From Gemmatimonas phototrophica (GTDB lineage Bacteria; Latescibacterota; UBA2968; UBA8231), in the NCBI GenBank assembly GCA_945861755.1, contig CAMAVQ010000029.1:1-33441 (forward strand): DNA of 33,441 nt, in the 5' to 3' direction. Position numbers and translations under genes: made by a program. The notes under the pieces were generated by a model. The model had not been told where the DNA came from, did not search any database, and saw only the letters and a list, made by a program, of their open reading frames with translations. The stretch's first letter is position 1. Each line of letters opens with the position of its first letter. Positions 15,363 through 23,402 of this stretch are shown piece after piece.

Positions 15363-16418
15363 ATGGCCTTTCGCAATCTGAGTCCGCAGCGCATGTTCGA
15401 GGAACTGGCCAGCCGGCATGTGCCCGAGTGCAGTTTTCGCCGCGGCGTGCCCTTTGCCCGCTGGAAACGGCAGACCCTGCCCAAGGTGCTCGACACCCTG
15501 GGCGCCTTCCCCGGCCGGGTGCCGGCCAATGCAGAACTGACGGCCGAGTGGCAACACGAGGGCCTGCGCAAGCAGCGCTGGCTCATCGACGTGCAGGAAG
15601 GGCTTTCCGCCTCGGTGCTGGTCAACTATCCGGACAAACTCAAGCGCGGGGAAAAGCGGCCGGCCATCCTGTGCTGGTCCGGGCACGGCGCCTTTGGCAA
15701 GGAGCCGGTGATGGGCAACGACTCCTCGCCCGAGATGCGCGAGGCCATTCAGCGCCACAACTACAACTACGGCCACCAGATGGCCAAGGCCGGTTTCGTC
15801 ACCTTTTCGGTGGACTGGCTGGGCATGGGCGAACACAACGAGACCCGCAAGCCCAATTTCCGCAGCCAGGGGGGCGGGCGGGACTGGTGCAACCTCTACT
15901 ACCTGCATGCCACCATGCTGGGCATGAGTCCCATCTCCATCAACGTGGCTCATGGCATGGCGGCCACCGAATTTGTCTGCGGCCTGCCTGGGGTGGACGG
16001 GGACCAGTTGGGGGTGATGGGCCTGAGCGGCGGGGGGACCATGACTTTGTGGTCGGCGCTGTGCGACGCGCGTTTCCGGGCAGCGGAGATCATCTGTTAC
16101 AGTGGTCTTTGGGCCCATTTTGGGGTCAGCGACGTCAACTACTGCGGCATGCAGGTGGCCCCCGGGCTCTACAAACTGATCGACCTCCCCGATGCCCAGG
16201 GATTGATCGCGCCTCGGCCCCTGCTGGTGGATATCGGGGTGTACGACACTTGTTTTGTGGTGGACGAGGCCAAGGCCTGCTTCGACAAGGTGGAGCGCAT
16301 CTTTAAGGCCGCCGGGGCCAGCAAAGCATTGGAGCTGGACCTCTTTCCCGGCGAACACGGTTGGGGGGGCAACAAATCGGCGGGCTTTTTCGCCAAGCAC
16401 CTGGGTCTGGAGGCCTGA
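15363..16418 (+). CDS. Alpha/beta hydrolase, Abhydrolase_7 / acetyl-xylan-esterase-like
   Basis: 351-aa serine hydrolase, probably an esterase acting on acylated carbohydrate. The nucleophile elbow is GLSGGGTMTLW (Ser-222), the likely acid is Asp-295 or Asp-290 in LLVDIGVYDTC, and His-332 lies in GEHGWGG. The N-terminal ~90 residues are an extra cap-like segment, as in Abhydrolase_7/AXE-like enzymes. No signal peptide is seen, so it is cytoplasmic. The ATG at 15363 follows an excellent AAAGGAGG; a longer frame from 15309 overlaps the preceding stop and is rejected. It is the first gene of a tight three-gene set with a sugar isomerase (2 nt gap) and an acetamidase/formamidase (12 nt gap), suggesting sequential removal of decorations from a sugar. 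Confidence 0.85.
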   Translation: MAFRNLSPQRMFEELASRHVPECSFRRGVPFARWKRQTLPKVLDTLGAFPGRVPANAELTAEWQHEGLRKQRWLIDVQEGLSASVLVNYPDKLKRGEKRPAILCWSGHGAFGKEPVMGNDSSPEMREAIQRHNYNYGHQMAKAGFVTFSVDWLGMGEHNETRKPNFRSQGGGRDWCNLYYLHATMLGMSPISINVAHGMAATEFVCGLPGVDGDQLGVMGLSGGGTMTLWSALCDARFRAAEIICYSGLWAHFGVSDVNYCGMQVAPGLYKLIDLPDAQGLIAPRPLLVDIGVYDTCFVVDEAKACFDKVERIFKAAGASKALELDLFPGEHGWGGNKSAGFFAKHLGLEA

Positions 16419-16420
16419 GG

Positions 16421-17248
16421 ATGAAACTGATCATGTTTTCCAAGATGGTAAGGGAGAAGACCATCCCCGAACTGGCCGACCTGGCGACGCAGCTAGGGCT
16501 GGAGGGCTACGACCTGTGCGTGCGGCCGGGATACCCGGTGTCCCCGGACAATGCGGCCACCGAGCTGGTCAAGGCGGTTCGTCTGCTGGGCGAGCTTGGC
16601 CTGGCCATCCCCATGGTCACCGGGAACTTCGATCTGCTGCTGCCCGACCATCCCACTGCCGCGCCCCTGCTGGGGGCTATGGGGCAGGCGGGGGTGGGGC
16701 TGCTGAAGCTGGGGTACTTCGGCTTCGATCCCCTCAAACAGGACTACTGGCAGGAGGTGGATCGCATCCGCCGGGGACTGGAAGGTTGGGAAAAGCTGGG
16801 GGCCAAACACGGGGTGAAGGTGTGTTACCACACCCACTCGCACCGCTGCATGGGGCTCAATGCCGGCATGATGGCCCATCTCTTGCGCGGCTTCGACCCC
16901 CGCTACATCGGTGCGTACCTCGACCCGGGACACCTGATGGTGGAAGGGGAGGAGTTCGCGGTGGCGCTGGCCATCCTCAAGGAGTATCTGAGCATTATTG
17001 CCCTGAAGGATGTGTGGCAGCGGCGGGTGGAGAAAAACGGCCACGGCGCGGCCAAAAACGAATGGGTGGAGGCCGGCCAGGGCATGGTGGACTGGAGCGA
17101 GGTCTTTGCCCAGCTGAAAGGGATCAATTTTACTGGCCCCCTCTCGGTACACTGCGAGTTTCACTGCGCCCCGGAGCAGTTTTTGGGGGCAGTGCAGCGG
17201 GAGGTGAAGTTCTTCAAAGGGCAGCGAGATTTGGCACAGGCATCTTGA
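16421..17248 (+). CDS. Sugar phosphate isomerase/epimerase (xylose-isomerase-like TIM barrel)
   Basis: 275-aa AP_endonuc_2/xylose-isomerase-like TIM barrel. Metal- and substrate-binding positions of this fold are seen as acidic/His residues at strand ends: VCYHTHSHRC (strand 4), YIGAYLDPGHLMVEG, IIALKDVW and LSVHCEFH. Family members isomerise or epimerise ketoses, inositols or sugar acids; the exact substrate is not readable. The ATG at 16421 sits 2 nt after the esterase stop with GGAGG in the overlap, and an upstream in-frame ATG inside the esterase gene is ignored. It is translationally coupled to its neighbours. Confidence 0.88.
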   Translation: MKLIMFSKMVREKTIPELADLATQLGLEGYDLCVRPGYPVSPDNAATELVKAVRLLGELGLAIPMVTGNFDLLLPDHPTAAPLLGAMGQAGVGLLKLGYFGFDPLKQDYWQEVDRIRRGLEGWEKLGAKHGVKVCYHTHSHRCMGLNAGMMAHLLRGFDPRYIGAYLDPGHLMVEGEEFAVALAILKEYLSIIALKDVWQRRVEKNGHGAAKNEWVEAGQGMVDWSEVFAQLKGINFTGPLSVHCEFHCAPEQFLGAVQREVKFFKGQRDLAQAS

Positions 17249-17260
17249 GAGGAGAGGACC

Positions 17261-18190
17261 ATGAGGCGATTTACCAGGACGCCCTATTTCAAAGGGCCGG
17301 ATGATCCAGCGCGCAAGGAATTGCGGGGCACGCTGAAGCTGGGAGAGACGGTGGTGGTCGAGACGGTGGGCGGCCACGACCAGGATTACGAGCAGATCGG
17401 TAGGTTGCTGCCCGGCGAGGTGATGGAGGTACATCCGCCACGCCAGTCGCGGCCGGGCGGTCCCTTCTTCATCGAGGGGATCAGGGCCGGCGACTGGGTG
17501 GCTATCCAGATCATCGCCATGGAGGTGGGGCCGTACGGGTTCTACCGCAATGGCGGGCCGCACTGGGGCAGCATCCGGCTGATCGCTGCGGTGCGCGAGG
17601 GTCTGGTGCATTTCCCGCCCGACTTTGTGGTGCCCATCCGGCCGATGATCGGGTACATCAACCTGGCGTCAGTGGACGCCTTCGAGATCGACCACGGCGG
17701 CAATCTCGACTTCAACGCGGTGCAGCCGGGCAGCACCATCCATATCCGCGCCCAGAAGGACGGAGGGTTGCTCTACTTGGGCGACGTACACGCACGTATG
17801 GGGGATGGGGAGTTGACCGGCACTGGGGTGGAGATCGATTCGGCCGTCACGCTCAAGGTGGATCGCTCGCCCGGCTTCCCTACCAGCAGTCCGGTGGTGG
17901 AGAAGACGCGGGTGGTGGAGAGCGCCGAGGAGTTCCTCACCAGCGGCCAAGGGCAGGATTGGGAGGGGGCACTGAAGATGGCCTGGTCGGACATGGTGAG
18001 CCTGATCGCCCACCACTACGGCACTACCAGCGAATATGCCAACCTGATCGTGGGCACCATCGCCGATGCGCGGCCCGGATTCGCGGCCGGCGGCCTGATC
18101 CTGCGGGGCCGGCCCTGGGCCCAGTACGTGACCTGCCAGCTGGCAGTGACCAAGGAGTTGCGGCGCACGGGCAAGCCCTATACGCCCTGA
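17261..18190 (+). CDS. Acetamidase/formamidase family amidohydrolase
   Basis: 309-aa FmdA/AmdA family enzyme that hydrolyses short amides (formamide, acetamide or larger amides) to acid and ammonia. The most diagnostic region is HGGNLDFNAVQPGSTIHIRA with LLYLGDVHARMGDGELTGTG and the following VEI strand; VEKTRVVESAEEFL is also typical. The N-terminus is shorter than in the ~400-aa formamidases but common among bacterial FmdA-like proteins. The ATG at 17261 follows GAGAGGAGAGG. It is last in the esterase-isomerase-amidase operon, before a strong terminator. In this context it could remove a formyl or acetyl amide from an amino sugar, which is an inference from gene order only. Confidence 0.9.
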   Translation: MRRFTRTPYFKGPDDPARKELRGTLKLGETVVVETVGGHDQDYEQIGRLLPGEVMEVHPPRQSRPGGPFFIEGIRAGDWVAIQIIAMEVGPYGFYRNGGPHWGSIRLIAAVREGLVHFPPDFVVPIRPMIGYINLASVDAFEIDHGGNLDFNAVQPGSTIHIRAQKDGGLLYLGDVHARMGDGELTGTGVEIDSAVTLKVDRSPGFPTSSPVVEKTRVVESAEEFLTSGQGQDWEGALKMAWSDMVSLIAHHYGTTSEYANLIVGTIADARPGFAAGGLILRGRPWAQYVTCQLAVTKELRRTGKPYTP

Positions 18191-18208
18191 GCGGTGGTAC
18201 TTTGATCC

Positions 18209-18250
18209 AAAAACAGGGGCATATCCCATAGGATGTGCCCCTGTTCTATT
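18209..18250. terminator. Strong hairpin terminator of the esterase-isomerase-amidase operon
   Basis: A 14-bp stem (18213-18226 pairs with 18231-18244, one G-U pair) with the 4-nt loop CATA is flanked by CCAAAAAC upstream and TCTATT downstream. It begins ~20 nt past the amidase stop. The A-run on the left means it could also act on minus-strand transcripts. Confidence 0.8.
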
Positions 18251-18287
18251 CGGCAACTGCTTAGTGGAGGGCCACTGGATTCTGCCG

Positions 18288-18431
18288 CGTCGGGGAGCAA
18301 CCCACTCCGGCCTTTCCCAAGGCGCGTCCTTCCCACTCGCTCGCTATGGCTCCGCTGCCCCGCCCCTCACCACGCGGACTTCCCTTCCCTGCCGCTCCCC
18401 GGGAAAGGCCTTCGGGGTTCGCTCCCCGCCG
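18288..18431. repeat. Non-coding imperfect inverted-repeat element (~140 bp)
   Basis: The left arm at 18291-18318 and right arm at 18401-18428 are inverted copies. GGCCTTTCCC pairs with GGGAAAGGCC, and CGGGGAGCAACCC pairs with GGGTTCGCTCCCCG with one extra base, with a divergent stretch between. The 80-nt interior is C-rich and has no convincing frame. It fills the space between the operon terminator and the 3' end of uxuA, a typical site for a MITE- or REP-like element or a structured RNA. Only one copy lies in the window, so repeat status is not shown. Confidence 0.5.
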
Positions 18432-18487
18432 CTGATCATGACTGGCAAAGAGCCGGGAGGTCTCTCGGATCGTCCGGAGTGCAGTCG

Positions 18488-19477
18488 CTATTCGACCTTC
18501 TGCTTGTACACCGCCTCGCGCAGGCCTTTGATGTAGCCGATGGCGAAGAGCCGGCCGATGGAGGAGTAGGCGGGGTTGCTGTTGTCGTCGCCCTCCATGG
18601 TCGGCACGTGGTCGGGCCGCAGCACGCCCTCGAAGCCGATGTCCTTGTAGGCTTCCATGCAGGCGCGCATGTCGGTCTTCCCGTCATCGTGGAAGGTTTC
18701 CTCGAAGTGTTCGGGGGTGCCGCGCACGTCGCGGAAATGCACAAAGAAGATCTTGCCCTGTTTGCCGAACTTGTGGATGGCCGCAGGTAGCTCGTCGGTC
18801 ATCAGGGTGAAGTTACCCTGGCATAGGCAAATGCCGTTGACCTCGCTGGGCACCAGGTCGAGCAGCCGCTGGTAGTTGTCGACGCTGCGCATGATGCGGC
18901 CCAGGCCGCGGATGGGCGAGAGCGGCGGATCATCCGGGTGCATGGCCAACTTGACCCCGGCTTTCTCGGCCACCGGGATCACCTTTTCGAGGAAGTACTT
19001 GAGATTGGCCCACAACTGCTCTTCGGAGACCTCGCCGGCCTCGGTGAGCGGGGCGTTGCGCATCATGTTGTGGTCGTAGGCGGTGACCATGGCCCCGCCC
19101 CGGCCGATCTTGGTGGTGGTGGTGCGGCTCCAGTTGAAGACCGGCATCCATTCGTAGCACCACACGCCGATGCCCAGGGCGCCCATGTTGCGGATCAGGT
19201 CGCAGGTCGCCTCGATCTCCTCGTCGCGGCCGGGCAGGCCCAGTTTGGTCTTGTTGAGGGGAGGCCGGCTTTCGAGCACATCGAAATTGAAGCCGCCGCT
19301 CTCGTACGCGGTCTTGGTTCGCATGAGGGTGATGTAGCCCCAGGGCAGTTCGTCGCGGCCGACGTTCATCCCGCGGCTGTGGTCCATGGTGCCAACCACG
19401 TGGTCGACGCCGCACTGCTTGGCCAGCTTCCACAGCGGGGAGGGTTGGGGGGGAAGCACTTCGGCGATCTTGATCAT
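18488..19477 (-). CDS. uxuA: Mannonate dehydratase
   Basis: Dehydrates D-mannonate to 2-keto-3-deoxygluconate in glucuronate/alginate-derived uronate catabolism. The 329-aa TIM barrel carries the characteristic metal- and substrate-binding stretches [39 protein letters not shown] and [10 protein letters not shown]. It is shorter than the E. coli enzyme (~394 aa) but every core motif is present; the missing length is in peripheral loops. The ATG at 19477 is preceded by AGGAG. The gene reads leftward in the same direction as the sialidase upstream (78 nt gap), so they may share a transcript. A substrate source such as the uronates of algal or host glycans fits the neighbourhood. Confidence 0.92.
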   Translation of the reverse strand: MIKIAEVLPPQPSPLWKLAKQCGVDHVVGTMDHSRGMNVGRDELPWGYITLMRTKTAYESGGFNFDVLESRPPLNKTKLGLPGRDEEIEATCDLIRNMGALGIGVWCYEWMPVFNWSRTTTTKIGRGGAMVTAYDHNMMRNAPLTEAGEVSEEQLWANLKYFLEKVIPVAEKAGVKLAMHPDDPPLSPIRGLGRIMRSVDNYQRLLDLVPSEVNGICLCQGNFTLMTDELPAAIHKFGKQGKIFFVHFRDVRGTPEHFEETFHDDGKTDMRACMEAYKDIGFEGVLRPDHVPTMEGDDNSNPAYSSIGRLFAIGYIKGLREAVYKQKVE

Positions 19478-19555
19478 ATGAGCGCTCCTGATGGGTGTAT
19501 TGGCGAAGTGATTTAGGCACCAAATTTTAGGGATGTTGACCCTGGCTGTCCATCC

Positions 19556-20611
19556 CTAGTGCCAGAGCAGCTCCGGGGCGAAGACGGCGAAGACCAACTG
19601 CTCGTAAGGGTTTTGCTGCCCTGCCTCGTACAGACAGGCGGCGCGGCCCCGGTCCAGGACGCAGAGACAGGAATAGGCGGCTGGTCCGCGGTGGAGTAGG
19701 TGGCGGTGCGGCCAGGTGCGGCCCTCGTCCAGGCTGAGGCGCAAGGTCAGGTCCGCCCGCTCAGTTGGACTGGCGGGATTGCTGAAGAGCAGAGCCCCTG
19801 GTTGGTCCCCGTGGGGCCAGCGCAGTCGGCGGATGCTGCCCTGGCAGATGGGTTCGACCAGTTCCGGGGCGAAGTCCTGGTCGGTCCAGTGCTGTCCTCC
19901 GTCGGCGCTGAAGGCCACCTGGCGGGCGCGGCAGGCGGGGTCGTAGCTGCGCATGTTCAGCATTAGACGCCCGTCGTCCAGTTCCACCACCTCGCACTCG
20001 TTGACTCCGGGCCGGGGCGTGCGGCCGCCCAGCTTCCAGGTGGCACCGCCGTCATCGGAGTAGATGACGTGTGAGTAGTAGCGCTCGCTGCCTTCGATGT
20101 GGTCGCAGGGAATGAGCAGGCGTCCCGAGTGGGGACCCTTTTCGAGCTGGATGCCGGCGCCTGGGCCGGTGGCGTACCAGGTCCAGTTGGCGCGTTTGAC
20201 CCGGGGCGTGATTTCCTCGGGCCGGCTCCAGGTGCGGCCCTGGTCCCGGCTAGAGCAGCAAAAGACGCGGCGGGTGTCCTGGCTGGTGCCAGCCACGATC
20301 TGGGCCTCGTGGTCTTCGCCCAGGTTCCAGGTTAGCAGCAGCCAGATGGTGCCGGTGCGGGCATCGACCACCGGACAGGGGTTTCCACAAGTGTGCGGGC
20401 CGTCGTCCCAGATGACCTGGGGCGAGTTCCAGGTGCGGCCCCCGTCGGTGGAGCGCCGCAGCAAGAGGTCGATGTCGCCGGTGTCGCCTCGGCCGCCTTT
20501 GCGGCCCTCGCAGAAGGCCAGCAGGGTCTGGCCGGCGCGGATCAGGGAGGGGATGCGGTAGGTGTGGTACCGTCCCTGGCCGGCGGTGAAGAGCGGGAAT
20601 TGGGTGAGCAT
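19556..20611 (-). CDS. Sialidase / BNR-repeat exo-alpha-sialidase-like (GH33)
   Basis: 351-aa six-bladed beta-propeller. It has the YRIPSLI motif (Arg-19 of the arginine triad), the [20 protein letters not shown] segment with the probable acid Asp, and five Asp-boxes of the S-x-D-x-G-x-x-W type ([40 protein letters not shown]). Later come the Glu/Arg pair in [18 protein letters not shown] and a late Tyr-Glu (LYEAGQ). All elements expected for GH33 catalysis appear present, so cleavage of terminal sialic acid or a related nonulosonic acid is likely. No signal peptide follows the chosen ATG at 20611 (GGGAGG upstream). A start 15 codons earlier adds no clear signal either, so export is uncertain. 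It lies upstream of uxuA on the same strand. Confidence 0.85.
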   Translation of the reverse strand: MLTQFPLFTAGQGRYHTYRIPSLIRAGQTLLAFCEGRKGGRGDTGDIDLLLRRSTDGGRTWNSPQVIWDDGPHTCGNPCPVVDARTGTIWLLLTWNLGEDHEAQIVAGTSQDTRRVFCCSSRDQGRTWSRPEEITPRVKRANWTWYATGPGAGIQLEKGPHSGRLLIPCDHIEGSERYYSHVIYSDDGGATWKLGGRTPRPGVNECEVVELDDGRLMLNMRSYDPACRARQVAFSADGGQHWTDQDFAPELVEPICQGSIRRLRWPHGDQPGALLFSNPASPTERADLTLRLSLDEGRTWPHRHLLHRGPAAYSCLCVLDRGRAACLYEAGQQNPYEQLVFAVFAPELLWH

Positions 20612-20715
20612 GAGCCGCCTCCCGTGGTTGTGAGGATGGAGGGAAAATACCATCAAGGGCGGGCAGGGGACAGGCCCTCTTTTTTGCGCTAGGCTGGCCG
20701 GCGGCGGGAAGGAGG

Positions 20716-20745
20716 TTGACAGCGGGGTGGGCTTTCCTGATTAAT
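20716..20745 (+). promoter_or_regulatory. Sigma-70-like promoter for the second PhyH-family gene
   Basis: A consensus -35 TTGACA (20716-20721) is followed after 18 bp by ATTAAT (20740-20745). It ends 32 nt before the ATG at 20778, which has AAGGAAAGGGG upstream. The -10 match is only moderate. Confidence 0.45.
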
Positions 20746-20777
20746 AACTGAACCGTCTCAGCGAAGGAAAGGGGATC

Positions 20778-21653
20778 ATGCCGCGACAGGATCGCATCGA
20801 CGCCGGGGACCAGGACGAGTACCTGATCGATTATCTTTTTGATCTCAACGGGTATCTCATTCTGAAAAACGCGCTGGTCCCCCAGGATCTCAAGGAGATG
20901 AACCAGTGGGTCGAAGACCACTGGGACCAGGTGGAGGGCAAGCGCCGCAGCAAGGATCAGGTGGAGGGCACCTGGATCGGTGGGGTGGAGACCCACACCT
21001 ACAGCGGGCCAGACGGTTGCAATTTCCAGAACATCATCGAGGGAGGGGCAGTGTTCCGCCGGCTGATCAACTATCCGGCCTGGATCGGGCACTGCCGGCG
21101 CTGGATCAATCCGATTAATGGCATTTCCATCCACGAGAATCTGCTGAACGTGCGCGGGCCGGGGGGGTATATCGGCATTCATGGGGGCGGGGCCATCCCC
21201 CTTTGCTATTTAACTTTCCGTCAGGAAAACACCGGCGAGTGGATGGTGGGCCAGATCAATGTCATTGGTGCCCTGGGGGACGTGGGGCCTGGCGACGGGC
21301 CGACCAGCCTGATTCCGGGCAGCCACAAGTCGGCGATGAAGCACCCCAAACTCACCGAACAGTACTACCGCAGCGACGATGCCGCCGGCAATCAACTGGG
21401 CATGGAGGAGCTGTACCTGGAGGCAGGAGACGTGCTGATGTTCACCGACGCCATCACCCACGGTTCAGCGGCCAGGACCAACGAGGGGTACCGGCGCACC
21501 ACCCTGGTCCGCTACTCGCCGCGCTTCCTGCGCAGCCGCTTCCACTACGTGCCCAGCCGCGAGTTGTGGGAGAACCTAGACGAGGAGCAGCGCAACATCA
21601 TCGATCCCATCCCGCCGCGTTTCGCTCCGGGGCAGGGGTATACCCAGGCTTAG
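20778..21653 (+). CDS. PhyH-family protein with altered iron motif (His-Gly-Gly)
   Basis: 291 aa of the phytanoyl-CoA-dioxygenase superfamily: FDLNGYLILKNALVPQDLKE is the usual start, GPTSLIPGSHKSAM the central strand, and DAITHGSAARTNEGYRRTTL the distal histidine strand (His-228) with its 2-oxoglutarate-binding Arg. Where the first protein has His-x-Asp, this one reads IHGGGA (His-135, Gly-137), so the metal-binding carboxylate is missing. This occurs in Fe(II)/2OG halogenases, in which halide takes that place, and also in inactive or otherwise specialised family members. ATG 20778 has a strong ribosome site and a candidate promoter. It is convergent with the secreted protein at 21650-23308, stops overlapping by 4 nt. 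Confidence 0.85.
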   Translation: MPRQDRIDAGDQDEYLIDYLFDLNGYLILKNALVPQDLKEMNQWVEDHWDQVEGKRRSKDQVEGTWIGGVETHTYSGPDGCNFQNIIEGGAVFRRLINYPAWIGHCRRWINPINGISIHENLLNVRGPGGYIGIHGGGAIPLCYLTFRQENTGEWMVGQINVIGALGDVGPGDGPTSLIPGSHKSAMKHPKLTEQYYRSDDAAGNQLGMEELYLEAGDVLMFTDAITHGSAARTNEGYRRTTLVRYSPRFLRSRFHYVPSRELWENLDEEQRNIIDPIPPRFAPGQGYTQA

Positions 21654-23308
21654 GGTCCCCACGCTTTCTTTGCCCACACCTCCATAGCCCCGTAGCGATC
21701 CTCCCAGGTGGTGTACATGGCACCGACAATGCCGGGCAGGGACTGGGTGTTGGCCAGCCACTGGGCGATGGCCGAGCCGTCCTCGTCGGCGTCGTAGTAG
21801 CCCGAGAGGATTTGCTTCATGCCCAGGTCGGCGAAGAACGGGCAGTTCTTGCCCATCAGTCCGCCGTGCCAGTTGACGATGCCGATGCCTGGATCGAGCC
21901 CCTCCCACGAGCCGCGCAATGAACCGTTGACCGCATAGTACTGGTCCACGGCGTTGTGCTGCGGGTCGAACATATCGCTCCATACCCAGATTTCGGCGTC
22001 GGGACGGATTTCCCGGATCAACTGGGCCGACTGCTGCACGTTCCAGGCCAGGAGTTGGCCGGGGGTCAGGCCCTTACTCTGGCAGAGGGCGCACTGGTTG
22101 ACCACCCGCAGTTCATCATGGGACATGAAGAAGGCGGCTGGGTGGAAGAGGGAGTCGGCCTGCTGCACTTCGGTGTGCCAGTCGGCGAAGATCCGGGGTT
22201 CGCTCAGGCAGTGGGTTACCCGGTCCTCGTACACGATGAGGGAGTGGTAGAAACTGACCCGCAGCTTTTCGCCCTTGTGAATGCGGGTATTGGCGGTGAG
22301 CTGGATGGGCGGATCCTCGTGGTAGCCCCGCCAGGGATGGAGTTGGGGGTCGACGATGGGGGCGAAGTCGCGCCCCTCCTCGTACATAGTGCCATCCTCC
22401 CCGCGCACCTTCACCGGGCAGCCGGGCCGGCGCAGGACATTTACCAGGCCGATCTCCTCGACGCTGAGGTCATCCCACCAGATTTTCCCCTCCTTGCCGC
22501 CCCAGGAGCCCAGGTAGAGCATCGCCTCCTGGTGGTCGAGGCTGTTAAAGGTCAGGTCGCAACGGGTCCAGTCCTGGGTGGCCCGGGTGCTGAAGGTCTG
22601 GAAGCTGATGACGCGCTCCGAGTCGGCGGTGAGCACCTTGATCTCGGGGTCGGCGGGTGCCAGATTTTCGGACCGGACCCAGCAGGAAATGTGGTACTGC
22701 CGGTGCGGAGCTAGTTTGAGAGGTTGGGCGAGGCGGCAGTGGCGGTACTGATTCTTGCCGACACTTTCCATACGCAGCGAGGTTTTCCCCCCGTGTACCA
22801 CCTCGTGGTCGGCGAAGGTGGTCAAGCCCTCGTCGTCTTGCAGGGTCCAGCCCTCAAAATGATTGTCTTTCGTTTTTTCGAAGCCGCTGTTCAGCACCTG
22901 GGTGGGGTTGTCCGGTTTCAGCGTGGCCTGGCCCTTGCGGGCGACGAAGAGGGCATCCTGGACCAGGACCCCCTCCATGTAGTTGCGGTCGCGGACGCCG
23001 CCCATGACGATGGCGATGAGGTCTAGCTGATGGGCCTGGGCAGCCTCGGTGAGTGCGGCTGCTTTCGCAGCCGGGATGTTATAAGAGAAGGCGACCCCGT
23101 TGTACCCGGCCGCCCGGGCGCCTGGGAAGCGGGCGATCATGCGGTCCACCTCCTGCGCATCGCTCATGTCGCGCCAGACAAAGAGCCAGCGCTTCGGCAG
23201 GGCGGTAGCGGTAGCTGGCTCTGGGGCGGCCCCTAGTGCGCCGACCCAGAGCAGCGCGCCAGCCGCCCAGGTACACAGGCCGTGGCGCAGCAGACGGTGA
23301 AGGATCAT
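21650..23308 (-). CDS. Secreted glycoside-hydrolase-like protein with carbohydrate-binding-type insert
   Basis: 552 aa. The signal peptide (hydrophobic core ~10-28, cut near LGAAPEP) shows it is exported. A beta/alpha barrel seems to begin at ~40 (KRWLFVWRDMSD; AAGYNGVAFSYN). It is interrupted at ~139-290 by a jelly-roll module of CBM4/9 style (VLNSGFEKTKDNHFEGW to GKIWWDDLSVEEIG). The barrel resumes with FFMSHDELRVV (Asp-398/Glu-399) and EIWVWSDMFDPQ, then WHGGLMGKNC and AMYTTWEDRYGA near the end. The His-Asp-Glu stretch recalls the catalytic Asp-Glu of GH20-like hexosaminidases, but I cannot assign a named family. ATG 23308 follows AAGGAG. A role in degrading extracellular glycans with the sialidase is plausible. 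Confidence 0.65.
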   Translation of the reverse strand: MILHRLLRHGLCTWAAGALLWVGALGAAPEPATATALPKRWLFVWRDMSDAQEVDRMIARFPGARAAGYNGVAFSYNIPAAKAAALTEAAQAHQLDLIAIVMGGVRDRNYMEGVLVQDALFVARKGQATLKPDNPTQVLNSGFEKTKDNHFEGWTLQDDEGLTTFADHEVVHGGKTSLRMESVGKNQYRHCRLAQPLKLAPHRQYHISCWVRSENLAPADPEIKVLTADSERVISFQTFSTRATQDWTRCDLTFNSLDHQEAMLYLGSWGGKEGKIWWDDLSVEEIGLVNVLRRPGCPVKVRGEDGTMYEEGRDFAPIVDPQLHPWRGYHEDPPIQLTANTRIHKGEKLRVSFYHSLIVYEDRVTHCLSEPRIFADWHTEVQQADSLFHPAAFFMSHDELRVVNQCALCQSKGLTPGQLLAWNVQQSAQLIREIRPDAEIWVWSDMFDPQHNAVDQYYAVNGSLRGSWEGLDPGIGIVNWHGGLMGKNCPFFADLGMKQILSGYYDADEDGSAIAQWLANTQSLPGIVGAMYTTWEDRYGAMEVWAKKAWGP

Positions 23309-23340
23309 GGGAGAGCTCCTTCTGTAGGGTTGTCGGGGGC

Positions 23341-23371
23341 TTGGGTTGCCGGACCAAAAATGAACTATAAT
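23341..23371 (+). promoter_or_regulatory. Promoter candidate upstream of the MocA-SDR-nitrilase run
   Basis: A perfect TATAAT at 23366-23371 lies 31 nt before the ATG at 23403. The best -35, TTGGGT (23341-23346), is weak and 19 bp away. It lies in the divergent gap with the secreted glycosidase-like gene. Confidence 0.4.
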
Positions 23372-23402
23372 TGGGGACCATCTTCACAGGAAAGGTAAAC
23401 AA

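Noticed and set aside
13838..15625. A ~595-codon minus-strand open frame opposite the EEP-LTD gene and the start of the esterase
   Set aside because: Low-complexity His/Arg/Gln composition and no motif; the plus strand has a signal peptide and two recognisable domains.
18251..18487. A possible small gene on the plus strand after the amidase operon
   Set aside because: No ribosome site, Pro/Arg-rich translations only, and the segment is better explained by the inverted-repeat element.
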